Part shown: positions 5,376 to 10,191 of the stretch, one piece after another
How positions within the stretch are numbered: the stretch's first letter is position 1
Layout: every line of letters starts with the position of its first letter
Source: Anaerolineae bacterium
Lineage (GTDB): Bacteria > Chloroflexota > Anaerolineae > B4-G1
DNA: 10,191 bases
Assembly: GCA_030612185.1 (NCBI GenBank)
Contig: JAUWOI010000111.1
Coordinates: forward strand, 1 to 10,191
Reading direction: 5' to 3'
Translations under genes and position numbers: made by a program
Notes under the pieces: generated by a model
Database searches by the model: none
The model's input: the letters and a program-made list of their open reading frames with translations, nothing else
Told to the model about the DNA's origin: nothing

Positions 5376-6435
5376 GTCTAGACCTCGAGACCTCCGAGGT
5401 CTGGGTTACACTCCACCCCCGCCGGGCTTCCTCAAGCGGCTTGCTATTGCTGGCGTCAACCTGCTGACGCCACTCCATGCCGGTCTGATTTTCATCTACT
5501 TTGCCTTGCGCTGGTTGGGTGGGGGTGACCTGTGGTTCGTTGATGCCCTCGGTTACGTCTTGCCCTGGCTATTTGTCCCACTGGTCGTGTTGCTGCCAGC
5601 GTGCTGGCTCCGCCGCTCCCGCCTCCTGCTGATTCTCGTCGCCGTGCCCACCGCTCTCTTTCTGCTCACCTACGGCCATCTCTATCTCCCCCGCTGGCCG
5701 GTCCGCGCCGCTGGCCCGACGTTCACTGTGATGACCTACAACGTTCTTTACGTGAATCCGCACGCCGATCAGGTCGCGGCTGTTATCGAAGCACACGACC
5801 CGGACTTCTTCGGCCTGCGCGAGTTGGAACCGCCTATGGCCCAGGCGATCGCAAGCCGGTTCGCCGACCGTTACCCCTACTACAAGTTGGAACCCGACTG
5901 CGGCTTTTTCAGCCGCTACCCGATCCTGCAATACGAGGCTTTCCGGCTCGGTCAGGGTGAGGGGAGTTGGGCGCAGCAGTGTGTCTTGGATATAAACGGC
6001 TACCAGGTGAACGTCCTCAGTGTCCATCCGCGCTCGCCGCCGCTGCTGGGTTTCCATCCCTTCGGCTTACCGCTGGGCGTCCCCACGGGGTTTGCCAATC
6101 AGGGGCGCGACGCCGACGTGCACGACCTGTTATCGCGCCTGGAGCAGATGGACAGCCCGCTGGTCGTCATCGGCGACTTCAACCTGACCGACCAGCAGAG
6201 CCTGTACGCGCTGCTGACCCACCACCTGCACGATACGCATCGCGAGTGTGGATGGGGGACGGGCTTCACGTTCACTCGCTTCCCGCGGCTCGGCCTCCCG
6301 ACGTGGCGCATTGACTACGTGTTTCACTCGCCAGACATAGTGGCGCTCTCCACGGCGGTGGGAGACTATGGCGGGTCCGATCACCGGCCGGTGATCGCCA
6401 GGCTGGCCTTTGGTGCGCCAGAAAGCATACGTTGA
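5365..6435 (+). CDS. Membrane-anchored endonuclease/exonuclease/phosphatase-family protein (VanJ-like)
   Basis: A 356-residue protein. Three N-terminal membrane helices (about 36-51, 60-81 and 87-103) precede an EEP-fold catalytic domain (about 119-347). Active-site landmarks are present: TYN126, E153 in GLRELE, H221, GDFN at 270-273, D317 in IDYVF, and SDH at 338-340. The three-helix plus EEP layout matches VanJ-type proteins, where an extracytoplasmic domain hydrolyses undecaprenyl pyrophosphate or related lipid pyrophosphates. That role here is an inference; a phosphodiesterase or lipid phosphatase of another kind is possible. AAGAGG (5355-5360) precedes the ATG, which lies inside tatC. 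Residues about 5-17 (SRPRDLRGLGYT) are encoded by a copy of the dispersed AGACCTCCGAGG palindrome, so the extreme N-terminus seems to be repeat-derived. Confidence 0.85.
   Translation: MPAESRPRDLRGLGYTPPPPGFLKRLAIAGVNLLTPLHAGLIFIYFALRWLGGGDLWFVDALGYVLPWLFVPLVVLLPACWLRRSRLLLILVAVPTALFLLTYGHLYLPRWPVRAAGPTFTVMTYNVLYVNPHADQVAAVIEAHDPDFFGLRELEPPMAQAIASRFADRYPYYKLEPDCGFFSRYPILQYEAFRLGQGEGSWAQQCVLDINGYQVNVLSVHPRSPPLLGFHPFGLPLGVPTGFANQGRDADVHDLLSRLEQMDSPLVVIGDFNLTDQQSLYALLTHHLHDTHRECGWGTGFTFTRFPRLGLPTWRIDYVFHSPDIVALSTAVGDYGGSDHRPVIARLAFGAPESIR
5380..5402. repeat. AGACCTCCGAGGTCT palindrome within the EEP gene
   Basis: AGACCTCG followed by AGACCTCCGAGGTCT (5388-5402) is the same palindromic family found at 4040, 4122, 7723 and 7805. 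It lies in coding sequence just after the tatC stop and supplies codons of the next gene. Confidence 0.85.
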
Positions 6436-6463
6436 GCGAGATCGAAGGGGTGACCGGACGGCT

Positions 6464-6688
6464 TTACCTGCCCTCTAACGGGAAGGTGCTAGCGGCGATC
6501 ATAACGTCTAGCAGATCAACTACCGCCCACGCTACTGTCTTGGGCGAAGGTGCGTCAGGTTGATCAAAACCCCAGGACGCAATGGCGTCGTCTGTCATAC
6601 CGTAGTCATGATACTCGCTCCGGTAATGACCGCTAGGTAACAGGTCATCCGCATTGCTAAGCTGAAGCGAATCCAGAAACGTGCTCAT
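6464..6688 (-). CDS. Small hypothetical protein (74 aa)
   Basis: Not recognised. The predicted protein starts MSTFLDSLQLSNADDLLPSG and is acidic, with a hydrophobic C-terminal stretch (KTVAWAVVDLLDVMIAAS, about 50-67) that could be a weak membrane or amphipathic helix. A strong Shine-Dalgarno, GGTGGAGG (6696-6703), stands seven bases before the ATG, the main reason to believe the gene is real. It converges with the EEP gene, whose stop is 28 bases away. Three 12-bp repeats each holding TTGACA lie upstream (6791-6826). The DDLLPSGHYRSEYHDYG part has no metal- or nucleic-acid-binding motif I can name. It could be a lineage-specific gene or an accessory regulator. Confidence 0.6.
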   Translation of the reverse strand: MSTFLDSLQLSNADDLLPSGHYRSEYHDYGMTDDAIASWGFDQPDAPSPKTVAWAVVDLLDVMIAASTFPLEGR

Positions 6689-6770
6689 AATTCTGCCTCC
6701 ACCTATGATATCCTTACCTCTGAATCCTTTTCCCTGTCGCAGAGAACTGCTTCAGGTGGTGACAACTTTC

Positions 6771-6798
6771 AGCCTAGTATACTACACGAGCGTGTCAA
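6771..6798 (-). promoter_or_regulatory. Possible promoter for the small hypothetical gene
   Basis: On the minus strand TTGACA (6798-6793), a 16-bp spacer and TAGGCT (6776-6771) point at the gene starting at 6688. The palindrome TAGTATACTA (6775-6784) overlaps the spacer and -10 and could be an operator. The -10 is a poor match, so this is tentative. Confidence 0.4.
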
Positions 6799-6826
6799 GA
6801 TGCGTGTCAAAATGCGTGTCAAGATG
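6791..6826. repeat. Three direct 12-bp repeats CGTGTCAAGATG
   Basis: Units at 6791-6802, 6803-6814 and 6815-6826 are identical apart from one base in the middle unit. On the minus strand each holds TTGACA. They fill the short gap directly after the macro-domain gene stop and upstream of the small hypothetical gene, an arrangement like an operator or iterated -35 element. Confidence 0.9.
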
Positions 6827-6829
6827 GGC

Positions 6830-7372
6830 CTATTCGGCCTGGGCCATCAGTTCTCTGGTGAAAACTTCGAACGCGGGCTGACCGTAAAGGCAGAATACAA
6901 CCCGCTCTAGACCTGTCTCTCCCTGCAAGTACTCAATGGCCGCCCGCAGCATCACCCCGGCAGCCTCCTCTATCGGGTAGCCGAAGATGCCGGTGCTGAT
7001 GGCCGGCAGCGCGATGGAGCGCAAATCATGCTCATCCGCCATCCGCAGTGCGGCGCGCACCGCTGAGGCCAGCAGTTCCGCTAAACGCGGTCTGCCGTCG
7101 TAAATCGGTCCCACGGCGTGTATCACGTACCGCGCCTTCAGGTTGCCGCCGGAGGTGATGGCCGCCGAGCCGGTAGCCACCGGGCCGTGCTGGCGCACCC
7201 ACTCATCGCTCTCCCGCTGGATGGCCGGGCCGCCCTTGCGGGAGATGACCCCCGCCACCCCGCCGCCATGGACCAACCGCTCGTTGGCGGCGTTGACGAT
7301 AGCGGCGCTGTCCATCTCCGTGATGTCGCCTTGCACCAATTCCAGGACGGCACGGTTGATCTGGATGCGCAT
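6830..7372 (-). CDS. Macro-domain ADP-ribose-binding protein
   Basis: A 180-residue protein that is essentially one macro domain. It has GDIT with D16 (adenine contact), IVNAANERL (25-33), the GGGVAG loop (36-41), and the phosphate-binding loop ISTGIFGYP (125-133). Such proteins bind ADP-ribose and many hydrolyse O-acetyl-ADP-ribose or remove mono-ADP-ribose from proteins. Those activities are known for the family and not shown for this member. The ATG at 7372 is chosen because AAGGGGG (7377-7383) precedes it and the fold begins within a few residues. A frame extension to 7423 would run into repeat DNA. It stands alone between repeat-rich gaps, with no partner ADP-ribosyltransferase in the window. 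Confidence 0.92.
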   Translation of the reverse strand: MRIQINRAVLELVQGDITEMDSAAIVNAANERLVHGGGVAGVISRKGGPAIQRESDEWVRQHGPVATGSAAITSGGNLKARYVIHAVGPIYDGRPRLAELLASAVRAALRMADEHDLRSIALPAISTGIFGYPIEEAAGVMLRAAIEYLQGETGLERVVFCLYGQPAFEVFTRELMAQAE

Positions 7373-7413
7373 ATTGCCCCCTTGTGATACATAGGACGTG
7401 AAACGTGATAGGT

Positions 7414-7500
7414 CTTGGATCACGAAACACGCGAAAGGGCGCGAAAAGCGCGAAAGGCATTCGTGGCTTTCATGTTGCTTCGTGACTTTCGTGGTCCAAG
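7414..7500. repeat. Inverted-repeat element with CACGAAA/GCGAAA motifs
   Basis: CTTGGATCACGAAA (7414-7427) matches, inverted, TTTCGTGGTCCAAG (7487-7500) at 13 of 14 positions. The interior repeats GCGAAA several times. It lies just upstream of the macro-domain gene. No gene is seen in 7373-7956 as a whole; this stretch is repeat DNA. Confidence 0.8.
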
Positions 7501-7559
7501 CGGCCCCTGCCCCAGTGCTTTGTCAAGACTGTTATGCTGGCCGTCATTCTGAGCTATGC

Positions 7560-7577
7560 GTGGCGCGAATACGCCAC
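7560..7577. repeat. Small hairpin GTGGCG/CGCCAC
   Basis: A perfect 6-bp stem with a six-base loop in the gene-free region. There is no following T-run on either strand, so it is not a clear intrinsic terminator. Confidence 0.5.
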
Positions 7578-7603
7578 TCATTGTGCAAGAAACAGAGTCA
7601 ACC

Positions 7604-7911
7604 TGTCATTGCGAGGAGCCGAAGCCGCGAGCGAAGCGTGGCGGCCAGCGACGAAGCAATCCCCGAAGCAATCCCCAATAGCCCAGGTGGAGATTGGGCG
7701 TATCTACCACTTGGGGAGCAGCAGACCTCGGAGGTTTACACTGTGTTTTGCTTAACCAGATGCGCTGGTTGGAGTGTTTTTTGAGCCTGAAGATGGTCTT
7801 ACAGAAACCTCCGAGGTCTTTACTTGTGATACTCCCCCAGGTTTTGTATGCACCCGTGGAGATTGCCACCGCGAGTACTCGTGGCGGTGCTTCGCTGCGC
7901 TCGCAATGACA
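7604..7911. repeat. Composite palindromic element, copy 2 (TGTCATTGCGAG ends)
   Basis: TGTCATTGCGAGGAGC at the left and GCGCTCGCAATGACA at the right mark the ends, as in the copy at 283-423. The right part again contains CCGCGAGTACTCGTGGCGG. Nested inside is an inverted pair of the other family: AGACCTCGGAGGTTTA at 7723-7738 and AAACCTCCGAGGTCT at 7805-7819. The structure looks like one repeat family inserted within, or flanked by, another. Confidence 0.82.
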
Positions 7912-7956
7912 GATATTCCCCCATCATAGCCCCGCAACTTGGGGGCATTGCTGGTC

Positions 7957-8005
7957 GCTGTCTGCTAACGGCTGACTGCTAACGGCTGACTGCTAACGGC
8001 TAAAC
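7957..8005. repeat. Heptamer array GCTAACG/GCTGACT (7 units) over the DUF4230 stop codon
   Basis: Seven 7-bp units alternate between GCTAACG and GCTGACT-like forms, giving a 14-bp higher repeat. The stop codon of the DUF4230 gene (7993-7995) and its last few codons lie inside the array. Confidence 0.92.
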
Positions 8006-8646
8006 ATGACCTCGCGGAAGCCCAGCGACAGGATGAGGTGCCGCACGTAGGTCTCGGCGCTTCGCTGGGCCATCTCCAGGATGCCATCCTCCAGCGCCGC
8101 GTTCAGTATTTCCTCCTCGGCCACTTGCCTTGCCTCCGTCTCCAACGCCGGATTCGGCCCGATCAGCCCCGTGTCCCGGTCGAAGACGTAGGACTTCTGG
8201 TTGTTCAGCGTGACGACGAGAACCTCAGCCGGGGGCATCGTGACGACCACCGTCCCCGCCTCGGCAACGATGATGTCATCCTCCTCCATCTTGCTCAGGT
8301 CCACGCCGGCGATGACCTGGCCGTGGGCGACCAGAATCAATCGGTCGCCGAAGAGAAAGGCGAAGTGTCCCTGCCCCGATTCGGCGGTGATGATCTTCTC
8401 GACGGTGTAGGAGGCCGTCTCCAGCCGGCTGAGGCTGCGCACCTGGCGGATGATCGTCACCGGGTCAGCGATGATGGTGGGCGTGGGGTTAGTGATCTCC
8501 TTCCACTGCTCCTCCAGCGCCCGCTCAGCCTCCTCCAGCGGTTGTGTCAGTCGCTGGATCGAACGGACCAGCATCACACCGCCGGCGACCAGGGCGATCA
8601 AGATCAGCACCAGAATCACTGTGTTGAGGTTAGGTTTTGAATTCAT
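7993..8646 (-). CDS. DUF4230 domain-containing membrane-anchored protein
   Basis: A 217-residue protein with one N-terminal membrane helix (about 9-27) and a short coiled-coil-like region (QRLTQPLEEAERALEEQWKEI, about 31-51). It continues into a DUF4230 domain, recognised from IIRQVRSLSRLETASYTVEKII (about 65-86), GDRLILVAHGQVIAGVDLSKM and VVVTMPPAEVLVVTL. The domain is common but its biochemical role is not established. The mostly beta C-terminal domain is probably outside the membrane. GGAG (8654-8657) lies seven bases before the ATG. The gene begins 42 bases after the second O-antigen-ligase-like gene and is probably in its transcript. The last residues and stop lie in a heptamer array, so array changes could alter the C-terminus. 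Confidence 0.85.
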   Translation of the reverse strand: MNSKPNLNTVILVLILIALVAGGVMLVRSIQRLTQPLEEAERALEEQWKEITNPTPTIIADPVTIIRQVRSLSRLETASYTVEKIITAESGQGHFAFLFGDRLILVAHGQVIAGVDLSKMEEDDIIVAEAGTVVVTMPPAEVLVVTLNNQKSYVFDRDTGLIGPNPALETEARQVAEEEILNAALEDGILEMAQRSAETYVRHLILSLGFREVMFSR

Positions 8647-8688
8647 TCCCTATCTCCAATCGCTTGCTAGAATGCGTTCCCTCCAAGA

Positions 8689-10191
8689 TCATTCTCCTGC
8701 TGTTATCGCTCCCGACGTAGTACTGTCGTTTGCTGCCAGCCACTCCATGACACCCAATGTTAGGAAGAAAGCGAACGCCAAATCAATAAGAAAGTAGGAC
8801 GCATCCACCAGGCCGTGGGCCAAGAAGTAAGCCATTGAGCCCATCAGGCCCAGCGCCAGAGCGCGACGGTCAGCGTCAGTCAAGCGGCGCAGCGGCAGGG
8901 CCAGCCGCCAGAAGGCCACCTGAAGCCAGGTCCCAGCCGCCAGGCCCGCGAGACCCATCCGCGTCGCATAGTCGAGCAGGATGTTGTGTGCCTGGGAGAT
9001 GTCCGGCTCCTGCCAGGCGGCGGGCAGGATGTAACGCCCCCGGTAGTGGTACAGGAAGTTATCGGGACCGACGCCGAGCCACAGATGTTCGCGGAACATC
9101 GTCCATGACGCACGCCAGAGTTGCAGGCGGAAAAAGGTGGTGCCACTTTGCGTGTTCAGAAGGGAGGCAAAGCGCGGGGTGCGCAGGAGCGGGACAGCGG
9201 CTACGGCAGCTGCGGCCACCGCCCCCAGCGAAGCCCAGAGCCACCGCCCGCCCGCCAGCACGCCCAACGCCAGCAGCGAGAGGGGGACACCCAGGACAAG
9301 CGCGCCTTTGGAGAAACTGAGCAGCACCGCCAGCCCCAGCGGGACGACGGCCAGGCCATAAGCGACGCGGCGGCCACGCGAACCGCCGAACAGGGTGACA
9401 GCCACCAGTACCGGCAGTACCCGTCCCAGGTAGAGGCCGACGCTGTTGGGCGAGCCGTAGACGGAGCGCAGGCGGCGGAAGCCCTCCTCGGCGGTGATGA
9501 TATTCACGCCGAGGCCGTACTGCACCAGGCCGATGAGCGCCACAGCGACAGCCCCCAGCACGAAGAAATCCACCACGCGCCATAAAGCCTTGCCGTCGAG
9601 CCGGCTTGTGCGCAGCATCAGGTAAAAGAGCGCCGGCTCCAGGACAACGAGACGCAACTCACGCAGTGCGACGTGGCGGTATTCGGCGACGAAGAAAGAA
9701 GCAACGCTCACCAGCACAAAGAACAGGGCAGCGAGGTCGAGGTTGGAGAATGGTTGGGTGGGTGGGTGGTTAGTTGGTTGGTTAGTTGGTTGGTTGGTTG
9801 GTTGGTTGGTTAGTTGGGTGGTCAGTTGGCGGAGGCCCCACGACAGCAGGCACAGCAGCGTTGTTATCTCCACCATCGAGAACGCTTTGCCGAACAGAGG
9901 GCGGGGGTACAGGTAGAAGGGGGCCGTCGCTGCGACGAGCGCCAGGCCCAGGTCGAGTCGCAGAACAACAAGCGCGGCCAGCGCCAGACCACTGACGAGC
10001 GTGAGCGCAGTAGCCACCAGGCCACTGACCAGCGTGGGTGGGAGCCAGGACGAGAAATAGAATACGCCGGCGGTGAGAAGAATGGAGAATGGAGAGCAGA
10101 GAGTGGAGAGTGGAGAATAGAGAGCAGAGAATAGAGAATGGAGAGTAGAGAATAGAGAATGGAGAACAGAGACTGCACAACACCTTTTGCC
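8689..10191 (-). CDS. O-antigen ligase/Wzy polymerase-like membrane protein 2 (N-terminus beyond right edge)
   Basis: A second polytopic membrane protein of the Wzy_C type. It shows LSFSKGALVLGVPLSLL, then a large loop with FREHLWLGVGPDNFLYHYRGRY and SQAHNILLDYATRMGLAGL, with C-terminal helices after it. The GTG at 10017 is a possible start, but the frame stays open from there to 10191 and encodes a believable first membrane segment (LLTAGVFYFSSWLPP then TLVSGLVATALTLV). Starting at the GTG would cut that helix, so I annotate the gene as partial. Two tandem arrays lie in frame. A heptamer array (10078-10175) gives LHSLFST-like repeats, and a GTTG array (9751-9829) gives PTNQ repeats between early helices. 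It probably acts on lipid-linked glycans outside the membrane; polymerase or ligase cannot be decided. Confidence 0.85.
   Translation of the reverse strand, partial: GKRCCAVSVLHSLFSTLHSLFSALYSPLSTLCSPFSILLTAGVFYFSSWLPPTLVSGLVATALTLVSGLALAALVVLRLDLGLALVAATAPFYLYPRPLFGKAFSMVEITTLLCLLSWGLRQLTTQLTNQPTNQPTNQPTNHPPTQPFSNLDLAALFFVLVSVASFFVAEYRHVALRELRLVVLEPALFYLMLRTSRLDGKALWRVVDFFVLGAVAVALIGLVQYGLGVNIITAEEGFRRLRSVYGSPNSVGLYLGRVLPVLVAVTLFGGSRGRRVAYGLAVVPLGLAVLLSFSKGALVLGVPLSLLALGVLAGGRWLWASLGAVAAAAVAAVPLLRTPRFASLLNTQSGTTFFRLQLWRASWTMFREHLWLGVGPDNFLYHYRGRYILPAAWQEPDISQAHNILLDYATRMGLAGLAAGTWLQVAFWRLALPLRRLTDADRRALALGLMGSMAYFLAHGLVDASYFLIDLAFAFFLTLGVMEWLAANDSTTSGAITAGE
9751..9829. repeat. Tetranucleotide array (GTTG)n inside ligase gene 2
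   Basis: The stretch is composed of GGTT-type tetramers with a few GGTG and AGTT variants. The longest exact run is 27 bp (9785-9811, 6.75 units). On the coding strand it reads CCAA repeats and encodes PTNQPTNQ-like sequence. The unit is not a multiple of three. Confidence 0.93.
10078..10175. repeat. Heptamer array GAGAATG-like (14 units) at the window's right end
   Basis: Fourteen successive units fit GAGARYR closely (GAGAATG, GAGAATA, GAGAGTG, GAGAGCA, GAGAACA), the first being AAGAATG. On the minus strand, in the ligase-like frame, three units make a seven-residue repeat such as LHSLFST, and no stop occurs. Confidence 0.93.

Noticed and set aside
6379..6396. Perfect 18-bp palindrome GATCACCGGCCGGTGATC
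   Set aside because: It encodes the conserved SDHRPVI motif of the EEP domain; codon choice is enough to explain it and no regulatory context fits.
7398..7909. Overlapping plus-strand frames in the gene-free region
   Set aside because: They are composed of repeat elements, have no ribosome site and no coherent protein sequence.
8038..8640. Plus-strand open frame of 200 codons
   Set aside because: Antisense to the DUF4230 gene, which has a membrane helix, a ribosome site and family motifs. No domain is seen in the shadow frame.

Overview
This window most likely comes from a Chloroflexota (probably Anaerolineae) chromosome or metagenomic contig. That placement is an inference. It rests on the style of the encoded GT4, O-antigen-ligase-like, DUF4230 and TatA/TatC proteins, on high G+C coding sequence, and on dense short tandem arrays and palindromic dispersed repeats in and between genes. 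No rRNA, tRNA or CRISPR array was seen.

Layout. (1) 1-3941, minus strand, is an envelope polysaccharide operon read right to left: UDP-glucuronate decarboxylase, Nudix hydrolase, O-antigen ligase/Wzy-like protein, GtrA-like flippase, a repeat element, then the start of a GT4 glycosyltransferase that runs off the left edge. The first four genes abut or overlap. (2) 3942-4392 is a divergent intergenic region. It holds a good promoter for the operon, a pair of inverted palindromes, a near-consensus promoter pointing at tatA, and a 172-bp MITE-like element sitting between that promoter and tatA. (3) 4393-6435, plus strand, is tatA, tatC and a membrane-anchored endonuclease/exonuclease/phosphatase-family (VanJ-like) protein. 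(4) 6464-7372, minus strand, is a small unknown gene and a macro-domain ADP-ribose-binding protein. (5) 7373-7956 has no gene and is built almost entirely of repeat elements. (6) 7993-10191, minus strand, is a DUF4230 protein and a second O-antigen-ligase-like protein whose frame stays open to the right edge.

Main message. The core cell functions look ordinary. The unusual layer is repetitive DNA. All three large polysaccharide genes carry tandem arrays with 4-, 7- or 8-bp units, none a multiple of three, yet all are currently in frame. Loss or gain of one unit would frameshift the gene, so they are candidate contingency (phase-variable) loci for surface polysaccharide. Two kinds of palindromic element are repeated within the window. 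One has been captured into the coding start of the VanJ-like gene, and the MITE-like element has apparently split the tat promoter from its operon with a 6-bp target duplication.
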